DNA of 64,000 nucleotides from Dimorphilus gyrociliatus (Eukaryota; Annelida; Polychaeta; Dinophilidae): positions 418,623 to 482,622 of the forward strand of contig CAJFCJ010000013.1 of NCBI GenBank assembly GCA_904063045.1, in the 5' to 3' direction. Each line of letters begins with the position of its first letter. The stretch's first letter is position 1. Below are positions 48,401-59,026 of the stretch, piece after piece. Both the position numbers and the translations under genes were made by a program. The notes under the pieces were generated by a model. It was not told the origin of the DNA, did not search any database, and was given only the letters and a program-made list of their open reading frames with translations.

Positions 48401-48589
48401 ATGTCATTTATCTTATTATTACAGAAATTATTCTTTCATTTAATTAAGCCTTTTATAACCATCTCTCTTTTACTTTTACAGGAATTAGTTAGCATAAATA
48501 AATCGAACCAGGTAAAGTTAAAAAAATTGGAGCAATATCTATTAGCAATTCAACAACTCGTTCCGAGTCCTAGTCCTCCAAGTGAATGA
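45430..48589 (+). CDS. PHF21A: PHF21-like (BHC80) protein without a visible PHD finger, 380 aa
   Basis: Twelve exons: 45430-45456, 45852-45935, 46193-46225, 46475-46540, 46607-46666, 46732-46929, 46992-47271, 47325-47407, 47616-47654, 48169-48229, 48293-48396 and 48482-48589; phases close. The N-terminal coiled coil matches PHF21A ('LDGLAEKIMVLNDKQ', KEVVNKIRQL). After a Ser/Pro-rich linker comes the family motif LQFMWSLKLV followed by 'RKRRSERKRRSTANPQF', then an AT-hook-like exon (FRGRKYYSV). A C-terminal coiled coil closes the protein. PHF21A is a subunit of the LSD1-CoREST complex and its PHD reads unmodified H3K4. Here the AT hook goes straight to an unrelated Ser-rich exon and the last coiled coil. 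The only gap large enough (47655-48168) shows no Cys-rich exon. Confidence 0.82.
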
Positions 48590-49475
48590 ATTCATCTCCT
48601 CATTAATATCGTTATAATTATTATTATAATTATGTTCATTGTGCGAGAAGGTGCTAAAATGATTTTTTTCAAATTATTTGAAGACACCTGCCTCTATAGG
48701 TTTTAAAATCAAACTCTTCCGCTTGATATAGCAAATTATGATTATTTTAACTTTATTATTTATTACCTATCATTTTAGTGCCGAATCTTTAAAACATCCT
48801 ATCTGTCTTTTTAGTAAAAAGAGATGAAAACACATTTTTTTTATTGTTAAAAAAAGTGTTCTACTGAGAAAAAATACTTGTTGTTACGATATTTTTCATT
48901 GATATATATCATACTAGTCATATGATATTTCTTTGTTCACGTTTTTCTTATATCCATTCATTGTATGGAGTTTATCATAATTTTTTTTTTTGGGAAAATT
49001 AAGTACCTTTGTAAATGGATAGAATTATTTACATTCAAAAATATATGGATATACTTTATATCTCTATGTACAATATCAAGTATATTGTATATATAGATGT
49101 TTTTATGAAATTTTTGTTTTTCCATTATTTTATGGAATTACTCTTTTTTTTTGAATTAGATGATTTTCAAAAGTTTGTTAATGTGTCGTTTTTGGTCTAC
49201 GATGTAAATGTTTAAAATGTTTGTTGTTATTTTTTTTCCCAAAAAAAAAGAAAGTAAAAAAGAATAATTATTTAAAATTGGGAAAGCTTTTTTCCTAATT
49301 TCATAAAAATGTATCATCAATTTTTAATACATGTAAAAAAACAGAAAAAATATGTAAAACGATTACTTTTTTGGACAATGAATACATTGGCATCAACAGA
49401 ATAAAATTTTATATTTGTATATTTACGTATATAACTAAACGTTATGCTTGAACGATAAAATCTAATAATCGTAAT
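48590..49475. other. Convergent 3' flanks
   Basis: Between the ends of the PHF21-like gene and the minus-strand type II membrane protein gene. AT-rich, no gene seen; presumably the 3' UTRs of both. Confidence 0.5.
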
Positions 49476-50882
49476 TTAAAAAGTATTCTTAAATTTTTGA
49501 TGAGATTTTACATCGATTACCTTGAGTTTAGGCGAAATCTTATCCAAACCCGATAATTTTATCACTTGTTGTTTTGGATTACTTTGCAACAGCTTTAGAA
49601 CATGAGAAATGTCCATAAAACGTCTAACTTTATGAATTGGGGCTTTTTCGAATAACAGTCTTAACTTTCTTGGAATGAGTGAGTTTTCAAAGAAACTTGA
49701 TTCTCTGTATGAAAAATTATGAGCCAATTTTCTTATATGAAGATTTTTCGTATGAAAAATATGCCATAAAGAACACCCCGGTAAACAAATGGATGATCGG
49801 CAATTACAAGAAAACTTTGGCAGAATCAAAATGCGCTTTGTTATATTTGCTAGTTGAATAGCGTTCTCCAAATGTTTTAAACTATTTTTGTTATTAATTT
49901 CTGAGGATATCACCAAATATTTAGCTGCTTCATTTGTATAATAACCACGGGTATTTACTGACCACTTTTTCAATTCCTTCAGAATATAGATTCGACTCTC
50001 GCTATCCTTAGGACAGTTATTTCCCCAAAGAAAGCCATTCCAGCTTTTCTTTAATTGGAAGCCTCTTGTTAAATTACAATCAAGCGTAGGCAGAATATCA
50101 TCTAGTTTATAGATTTTATATTTTCTTTTATGAGTTTTAAGTACCTCACGTAGAGCGTTTTCCCTTGACATTTTCTTGGATAAAGCACCAACCTGTTTCA
50201 GTAGAGTTACAACTTTCTGACTTGAATAGAGAGATATTGGAATAAAATCATTGGAACCATAATTAAGTCCAAGATCGAAATTTTTCGACGGTAGATGCGG
50301 ATGTCTCAAAATAAGACTGTCAACTAAGGATATCATAACGGAGTACGTCTGACCAATCGATTTGCTGGCTGAGTAGAATGCACAGTTATTAAATGATAGA
50401 TAGCGACTGTCAACTTTTGGAATTTTACAAGGTAGACAAGGAATATCACGTTTAATCGACCATAAGCTATCGCAATCCTTTTTATGTTCGGCCATCAAAA
50501 AATAACTGGAGAACTTTGCATTTTGAGCATGAAGTGCGTAGTTGACTGCTTGTTCTACAGTTGAATGGTTGAATAAGGCAATAGTAACTTTCTTATGAAC
50601 AGTTGCACGCGCGCGTAAGGCCCCATAAAGCGAAACAAACTTAAACTTGCTTCTATCAAATGTCCTATTCTTATGCTGGCGAGAGTATTTTACAATTGGT
50701 ACTTTATATCTTAATCTAGCTAAGGAAAGCTGTTGGTGTCGTTGTCCATCATCAAACAATGACATAAAGAGATAAATTGAAAACACTACAGCGGTTATTA
50801 GAGCTGTTGATCGTAAGAAGCTACCTGTAACTAAAATAGGTTGATAAAACAATCTATTTGTTACTTGCATAAATACATACAT
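49476..50882 (-). CDS. Type II membrane protein, possible Golgi glycosyltransferase, 468 aa
   Basis: A single intronless frame from ATG at 50882 (a second ATG lies at residue 5). A short cytoplasmic N-terminus is followed by one hydrophobic segment (about residues 22-42) and a long basic lumenal domain, which is type II topology typical of Golgi enzymes. The lumenal part has conserved-looking Cys pairs (CDSLWSI, CLPCKI, CNCRSSICLPGC), N-glycosylation sites and a 'NYGSNDFIPISLY' segment. I do not see a clear DXD metal motif. The overall layout resembles divergent nucleotide-sugar transferases of invertebrates, but I cannot name a CAZy family. The coding frame is certain; function is inferred from topology. 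Confidence 0.6.
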   Translation of the reverse strand: MYVFMQVTNRLFYQPILVTGSFLRSTALITAVVFSIYLFMSLFDDGQRHQQLSLARLRYKVPIVKYSRQHKNRTFDRSKFKFVSLYGALRARATVHKKVTIALFNHSTVEQAVNYALHAQNAKFSSYFLMAEHKKDCDSLWSIKRDIPCLPCKIPKVDSRYLSFNNCAFYSASKSIGQTYSVMISLVDSLILRHPHLPSKNFDLGLNYGSNDFIPISLYSSQKVVTLLKQVGALSKKMSRENALREVLKTHKRKYKIYKLDDILPTLDCNLTRGFQLKKSWNGFLWGNNCPKDSESRIYILKELKKWSVNTRGYYTNEAAKYLVISSEINNKNSLKHLENAIQLANITKRILILPKFSCNCRSSICLPGCSLWHIFHTKNLHIRKLAHNFSYRESSFFENSLIPRKLRLLFEKAPIHKVRRFMDISHVLKLLQSNPKQQVIKLSGLDKISPKLKVIDVKSHQKFKNTF

Positions 50883-51588
50883 ATTCGTGGCATTTTAAGT
50901 CAGAAGCTGATATTTCTTCAGTACTTCACTTCACATTGGTTTTTTTGAAGAATTCGGTCATTATTTTGTTCCAGATGTGAATTATTGCCAATTTAGACAA
51001 GTGCTCTAAAAAATAAAGGGAAAAGTATACCAGTTTTCGTTGAATGGTATGTCTAAAATACGGTTATTAATTTCAAAGTCTATAAATATAAAAAAAAATA
51101 GCCCATAAAATAATCTATATAAAACAAATTCAAACGTTAATCTGTTAATACAAGTACTTTAAGAAATATATGTCCAGCAATTATTTATTTCGCAAAATGT
51201 TAGACCCTCATATCAGGACTTTTTTTTACATAACGAAGGTCAGTAAATTGTTGTTCGGGCCATATTTTAGTCATTTTTCTCCGTTAATAATTTACTTTTA
51301 TAAAAATCGGAAAAAATTCAAGTTTCTTTTTAATATTTTAAAATAAAACCGATTTTATTTATTTGTTTCGGACAGATTTTGTTAATATATACTGAGAAAT
51401 TTCTGAAATAGAATTTCTTTCAATTTAAATTGTCAATATTATATGAAGTACTCAACGTCTCCATCGAAGTTTCTAGACTAACGGTTAGTGGATAGATCAC
51501 AAGATCCGAAAAAAGTCATTTTTCACATCTCAAATTTTACCTGACCATTCTCACAAAGAAGTTTCCAATAATTAGCTTTTATGTAGCT
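50883..51588. other. Intergenic between divergent genes
   Basis: 5' flanks of the type II membrane protein gene (-) and the HCFC1R1-like gene (+). AT-rich, no motif I can defend. Confidence 0.5.
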
Positions 51589-52490
51589 ATGTCTTGTACC
51601 AATGTTTTTGGACATCCACAACGATCAGGAGTTGATTTTTCCACAGAATTTAGAAGTTGGAATCGTCCAGTCATGTTAGGGAAGCGAAAAAATAGGTCAG
51701 TGTAATTTGTATAATTTTCAATTCCACGAATTAATTTGGTTAACTTTATCTTGTTTATCTTTTAATAGCACACCATTAAGTAGGGATAGTTGTCAAGAAC
51801 CTCCTGAAAAATTATATGTTGATGAACAGTTTCTTTGCGATCATCTGCGTGATATCACATTATTAAAAACGTAAGTTATTATCTATAATTTATAGCTTAT
51901 TTTCTGTAGTTGATACTTTTAATTTCAGCGAAAAGAAGGAAGTTATTGAAGAAGAGGAATACACAATTAGCATTTCCGATGATGTACGACGTCAGTGGGA
52001 AAAATTTACAAGGGACGTTCTACCACCTAGAGTTGTTGAAGATATGTAAGTTTACCATCTCCTCCTCCTTAATGACCCCTTTTTTTACAATTTTATTTTA
52101 TAATTAAACAGCTCGAAAAGACAATCGATGCAAATGGTCCTATGGAAGCCATTACCTGTTGACGAAATAGCATCAAAAAATGCTAAGACAGCCAATACGA
52201 GCCAGGGCAGTGATTTATGTGAAGGTGATAGGCCAGTTTCCTCAAACTACATTAATTCAGAGTTCACGTCACGTGAATTTTTCAACAATAACAACAACCA
52301 CAATAATAATAATAGTTCGGATTGTAATCTGAATCACAACAACAATAACAATTCCCAAATTACTAATCAATATGCAGTAAATTATCAAGAAAATGTATCA
52401 CCAATGAATGGTATTTCGTATAGTGAAGACTTTTATACAACTTCGGACATGAATGATTATCAGATCGATGATAATGAGACTTGTGACTAA
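51589..52490 (+). CDS. HCFC1R1-like protein with poly-Asn tracts, 234 aa
   Basis: Four exons, 51589-51695, 51769-51870, 51929-52045 and 52112-52490, all in phase. The first half has KRK, then 'KLYVDEQFLCDHLRDITLL'. This resembles the central helix of vertebrate HCFC1R1, where a KRK/Glu-rich stretch precedes 'FLSEENMATHFSQLSL'. A later MVLWKPLP recalls the LLLW segment of that protein. Human HCFC1R1 is a small regulator of host cell factor C1 nuclear export. The similarity is short and the call tentative. The last exon has two Asn/His runs (about residues 165-190) encoded by AAC/AAT and an acidic C-terminus. No membrane or signal sequence. Confidence 0.5.
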
Positions 52491-53884
52491 CTTTATATTG
52501 ACTAATCTTAGCGTTTTTAATTGAGTTATATGCTACAGCTTGGTATCCATGTCCTACTTTACTATAAACTCATTATCCGAAACCTTATCCGAACTGTCAG
52601 AGCAAAGTTGTGTTCATATAGGCATCTTTAGACAATATTGCATATTGAAGGATATAATATACTGTATATGTGTATAAATATATATAATATTTCTTTTGTC
52701 GTACGATTGTTTCATTTTCATATTAAACATTTGGTACGGTAATTAATCTATGATTATTATTTTAAAATATAATCAAATTGTAATCTCTTTAGTTTTTAAT
52801 AGCTAAAAAAGGAATCTTAATGTATCATATAAAACTAACAGGTCTACTTGATAATATGATGGGAACATTTGAGAACAAAAGATTCTTCTTCAATTGGGAC
52901 AAAGAGTTAAAAAGTCTTGTTATATATTTTTTATTTTGTTTTGTTTAAGATGCCATCTATCGAGATGAGATTGAGCAATTTGTAATTTGTTTTTTGTTTT
53001 TCTTTTTTTAAGGCGTTATCGGTTTTTCCGACGTTCCCAACTGGAATACTGCATTTGTAAGATTGTGTTAAGCTGAAAGGAAGTAGATTAAAATATTAAT
53101 CGTATAACGAGTGAAATTATGCAGATGTTCTAAAGAAAATAGGTTTTTGTATAATTAAACAAGGCGTTTTAGTGAAGAATCAATGATTAGAGTGAAATAG
53201 ACGAAGCCTATTTATGAATGATTTGCATAGAGCTGATAAGAATGTCTTTTAAACTGATCAGACTGAAAAGTGATGTCAATTTCGATAAGGATTGCATTGA
53301 TTTTAAACCGTATACTCCAATCCAAATTAGATTAGGTACAAAAGGAATGTCGCTCTTAGGGTCGTAGGGTTGAGATGCTCTCTACTAGTAGTGCTGGTCT
53401 GTCTTTGACAAACGTCTGAAAGATGGCGCCTTTTGGAGAAATATATTTGTAATCATTTTGTACGTGTCTATGAATGTTTAAGAAAGGAGGGAATGCATAG
53501 AAAACAAATAAAAGGTCTAACAAAATTCTCCCATTCTCCAGTTTCTTGCCTTTCTCTCCTTTCACCCTTTTCGCACTTTTCTTTCTTTATTTAATCCTCT
53601 TTCCCAGTCTATTTTTTCAGGTCTTTTATATAATCCATTAACTGGGGAAAAAGAGTAAAAAAATCTTTTTCTCTATCACCGAAGGTTAGCTCTCTTTCGT
53701 GTCCCCTCTATGTAATATATACTGGTCATTTTCAGTTAAAGAGAGCAGGGATTCTGAGACAGTGCAGGTATGAAAATTGATGAGGAGGCGACTGCCTACT
53801 CTACCTGAGAAATTATAGTTACTTAGCTTAAAACGACTAAGTGTTCTGCATTATGCACGGCGCCGCATATGGCGCCATCCGTTG
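52491..53884. other. Intergenic, upstream of the TIR-TMEM268 gene
   Basis: No gene found. Holds a weak CTCF-like sequence near 52953 on the minus strand and ends in a GC-richer core promoter. Confidence 0.45.
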
Positions 53885-53893
53885 TATATAAGG
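53885..53893 (+). promoter_or_regulatory. TATA box TATATAAGG
   Basis: A strong TATA element directly after a GC-rich palindromic segment (GGCGCCGCATATGGCGCC, 53859-53876). It lies 286 bp upstream of the first ATG of the TIR-TMEM268 gene, so transcription would start near 53915. Confidence 0.5.
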
Positions 53894-54178
53894 GCTTGTT
53901 TATCTTCTTTTAAGCTTACTTTTTTGTGAGTCTCCCTGCTATTAAATGGAAGGCTCTTTTTCGCTTATGTATCTGATATAGTATTTAATTACTCTCATGT
54001 AAATTTTCATCTAAGAGAAAAGGATTTGTTCTTCAATAAAACTTGATATCATCTTCTCTCTATATATGTATATATATTATAAATACAGATATATACATAT
54101 ATATATATGTATATACATATATTTTTACAACATTGTTTGATATTCTGATAAACATACTGAAAATAACAAGAGAAGACA

Positions 54179-54448
54179 ATGGATTTTTATGAAGATGAAG
54201 TTGTTAATTACGCTACAGGGGTTTGTCAATTAAATTTTTATTAATTTCCCTTTACACTGTACCTATATATATTATATTATATTATATAGATATTTATCCC
54301 TTTATATATACTCATGGTTTCTCTATACTTTCATAATCGATAAATGTTTCCTTCATTTTTCATACATGTACTCCTTTTACTATTAACAAGAAGAGCTTAA
54401 CTAGAAAATGAATAATACATGCAATTTATTATATAAACGCTATATACA

Positions 54449-54490
<42 letters not shown>

Positions 54491-56771
54491 GGTCTACAGT
54501 ATATAATGAAGAATACGTTATAGGTATATTATATTTAAGGAAGCGCATACTATGCATATTTAGTTTGTATATAATATACCTGTTAACGCGTTATTTCCGT
54601 TTAAATTTTTGTTCTTTATATTTTATATATACGGTAATACTGTATATATTATATTCTCATATATACGTATATACGTCTAACAGATTCGGGCCCCACCCTT
54701 AGGAGACGCTTTATATCACATTTTCCTGTTCTGGCATAGGAACGATAGAGAATTTTCTGACCAGCTTATCGAACGATTGCAATGCGCTCGTAATGCCTTC
54801 AAATGTTGTTCTCAATATGATATATACAAGTCGGATGGGGATATGACGTTATGTCAAAGTATTTTATCTGGTGTTAAATATTGTTCAAAGGCACTGTTAA
54901 TAGCTAGTTGGGATTCACTTGAGCTATGGAGAGAATGCGAAGAAGCAATTAACGAAGAATTGGATATAGGAAGAAAATTTGTTGTATTACAACTTAATCC
55001 TCAACTGGATTTACCGACATCCTTATCGGAATGTAATGTTGTTAGTATAAAAGATGATGACTGGTGGATGAAACTATTAGATTCATTAGCACCGGTTGTC
55101 CATTTGTCGTCAACATCTCCAAGTTTGGCCGGTGTAAATCCTGGTAAGTGAAAATATTGAACAAGTATAAATAAAAATTAAATTTGGTACAAGCAGGAAA
55201 AACTAGAGTAGAATTTGCACGCATCAAAGCAATTCCTTCCCATTTATTTGCCATGATACACTCCCTTGAGAGCGTTCTTTCACTACTAAATTTCTCTAAA
55301 CTTGACTTTTTATCTGTATAACTTCATTATACAAATTATACGTCTTACTTCTTTATTTCATTATTAATAACGCTGTTTATTTAGACTTATTCTCTTTTCT
55401 TTTTAAATTAGCCTTACAGAGTGGGCACTTATTATTTAGCGCCCGGTCCCACCTCACTTGGCCAGGTAGAGAAATAATTGGTGATCAGGTACCCGAGGAG
55501 TTACTTTCGCATGGATTACAGGTATTATTTATTTGTAGTTACTATTTAGACGATTGTAAATTGTTCTATACTACTTTACACGGGTGTACACTTGTACCTG
55601 ATTTTTCCCTTTTCCCCGTCATTTAAATATCCCTGTAAACATGGTACAGATATAATTATGCATAGGAATCTAGTTAATATTCTACCTATAGAGAGGAGAG
55701 AAAGAAAAAAAGAGTGGAAAAGAAAGATTGAGATAGATAAATAGATAGATAGATAGATAGATAGATGGATTGATTAATATTAGATAGATATATAGCATAG
55801 ATAGAATGGTAAGTATAAAGAGAGAGAGAGAGAGAGAGAAAGAGAGGCAAAAGAAGTAGAAAAAATAGCATCTGTATAAGTAATTAAGTAATGGAGATTA
55901 GTTTAAGCCAAAAAAAATGAATGTATATATTTTTTTCAGGGAGAAAATCCCATATGAAAAGTGATATATAGAGTATTTCGTAAAAATAAATGTATAAATT
56001 AATACCTTCTATCAAAAATTCATGTATTATTTGAAAGGTTTGTCTTTTAATATCCCACAGATTGATCCTGAAGTCTATGAAAAAGCAGTTGGGACTCTTA
56101 TGTCTAGTTTAAAAATTAAGTGCCATTTATGCTTTTTCTCAACACCAGCTGCGGCAATATTCTTTATTGTCTGGTTCATATTCTGCCTCACACTAATACC
56201 TTTCATAGAAATTAAAGTGATTCTCTACGGACAGACTAGTAGCGGCCTTGAATACGTACACGGTGCTCTTGTTTGGCTTTGTACACTCACATTATATTTG
56301 TTCGTAAGTCACCTCGTCAAAAGACAGGTAAGATTAACCATTTAGAAAGCTTCCCTTACCAAAATAAGTTCCTTTCTTTACATTCATATATACAATATTC
56401 ACTGTATATGCAAACATAAATAGACTATATATAGTAAATAAAGCATGCAACTTTTCTCTCCCTCTCTGTTATGATTCTTTCTCGAGGTTTCTTTTTTCTT
56501 CTTCTTCTTCTTTTGATAGAGTACTCTAAAGCACTTTACTATTTGTCCTTATACACATTTAATTTATATCCAATACTAACAGATATATACAATATATATA
56601 TATATATAAAGCACTTGTAGAAATGTTTGTATATTTGTTTTATCTTTTCAGCTTCGAAAACAATTAAAAAAGACCATTTCAAGCGTCAATTCAATATTTA
56701 TCAAACAGAATGTACTTTTGGGTAGTGAGGAGTTAGGCCTAATAGACTGCAACAAGTATTACGTATCCTTT

Positions 56772-56807
<36 letters not shown>

Positions 56808-58986
56808 TACTAGTAATAATCCCTTATAATGTTTTTTTACTATCTATAATCTTTTATCTCCGTAACTGCAATTAAAACGGGTAGAGGAGTGAGAGCAGGG
56901 TATCTTGATTATAAATTATTAGCTTTACCGTAGTCTATAATTCTTTGCAGGGCATTATTTTTCGTTTGTTCATCAAGTCTTTTATTAATTAATTCCATTT
57001 GCCACGCTTCTGCCCTCATATTACGGCCGACTGATGAACATGTAATAGAACTTTTTCTACTATTATCTTCTTCTGGTTTGGTAGCAATTTTTACTGTCTT
57101 TTCAATACGAATTGGTGGTTCTTGATCTATTTTATAGTGTACATCATTTGCATCATCTACGTAATTTTCATGTTCTATTGAGGGTCTTTTATGCAATCTC
57201 TCCCTTTTTACTTCTTCTTTTTCTTCTGGGGACAAAATATAGTCATTATCACCATCTGTTCTGGACGCAAAGTCCTCATCTCCATCGTCGAATGTTGCTA
57301 TTTTAACTCTAGTTCGAGAGGGACTAGGCTTAAAGATATCGTTTTTACCAGGTTGAACCATTCTAGGTACATAGTCAAATACATCAACCTATAGAGTATA
57401 AAAAATTAAGTATATTTGCTCGAGAATATTAAATAGAATACTAACATCGTTCATTTCATCCATCATTCGCTTTTCATATATATCGGGATACAATTTCTTT
57501 AGACAATTTTTTCTCAGTCTATTAATAGGTTGTACTCTTAATGATCGGCTCGGTAGCTTTAATTGGTCACTTTTTTGCTTTTCAATAGTCCATTTAAACA
57601 TGAGAACTGCATTGGAAAAAAAATCATGTAACTGTCCATAAAGTTATTTGTCGATACCATTAGCGGCCATTTTGTTACTATGACAATAGTACAAACAATT
57701 AAGCCTAGTTTCGATTTGGGATCTATTTTTTTTTGGGGGAATATAGAGTAGACGGAATATATAATATATTTCCTAATTATGAAATTCTCTTACCTTTCCT
57801 TATCCCATATTTCCATTCCTGCTACTTTCCTTTTCACTTATCCTGAATACTTTTCAACGCTTAATATCTCTCATAAAAAGAGAATCATACTCATTAGGAT
57901 TATTTTTCGTTCATTAGAATACAAAAAAGAGAAAATATTCCTTTTTTCTTGTTAATTAAAATCAAATTTATTCATTCATTCATTCACTACCTACTGACGA
58001 ATATATAGGGTATTCACTCATTCATTCATTTATCCATCCATTTATCCATCCATCCATCCATATATCTATTTGTCTGTCTATCTATCTATCCATACATACA
58101 TACATACATTCGCACATTCATTACCTGTACCATTGTTATATCCTTTTCATAGCTCTTTTTCTTTTCTATACGTTACAAACACTAACAAACCATGTAAACA
58201 GGCACAAAAACGAAATACTCTCATATTTTTCATTATCATTATTTTTTTCCCTTATATTTTTATCCTCTAATCATTTACTTTTTGCAACGACACTCAGGTT
58301 CATAATAAATTTCTTCAGGGTTATTCCAACTTCTTTTACCGGGACCATTCCAATCAGCTGCCTGTTTCAGGGCTTAAATAGAACAGCTTTATTAAAGCTT
58401 AATTATTATTTTTCTCTTTTTTTTTACATAGAAATAGACTTTATCATTTTTTTAAAATTATAAATTCTTTTCATTCGAGAATAGGCCTACCGAATAATTT
58501 AGCTCCAACGCTTGAGGGAGAGCGTAGCCTAGCATGAATAAGAAAAATTGAATAAATATGTATTATGCAAAAATTTTTCTATTAATAAATGATAATAAGA
58601 TATTTATTATTAGTTATTTGACAAACTCACTTCATGTAATGCATTTCGATTTCTTTGACGATATCCTTCAGAATTGTATTAGTTCCATCCTTTTTTAAAC
58701 TTTCCACCCTTGATTAGGAAAAGATGCCATATATGGATAAAAGACATTTACATAATTGAAAATGCACTTTGGTCAAATTTTTTCGTTTTTTTGTATTAAA
58801 ATTTTTTTTTTTTTGATTTAGGTTTCGTTGGCGGCTTTCATCTTTCTTTCTCAAATGTAACGAAATAGGGACACTATAAGAGCTTAGAATAATCTTGGAG
58901 CTTTATTAATAAAACTTACTTTTTATAATTAAACGAAAAATGGAATTAATATATTTGAAAGGTATAAAAAATTTCATTTATTCATT

Positions 58987-59026
<40 letters not shown>

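Noticed and set aside
53768-53812. TGATGA followed by CTGA, like a C/D-box snoRNA
   Set aside because: The boxes are only about 27 nt apart and no terminal stem is visible.
55686-55871. Minus-strand frame rich in Leu/Ser/Tyr
   Set aside because: Created by GATA and GA microsatellites within an intron.
56763-56813. Read-through of the fifth TIR-TMEM268 exon into Ile/Tyr repeats
   Set aside because: A splice at 56762 to an exon at 59357 restores TMEM268-like sequence, so the repeat is better taken as intronic.
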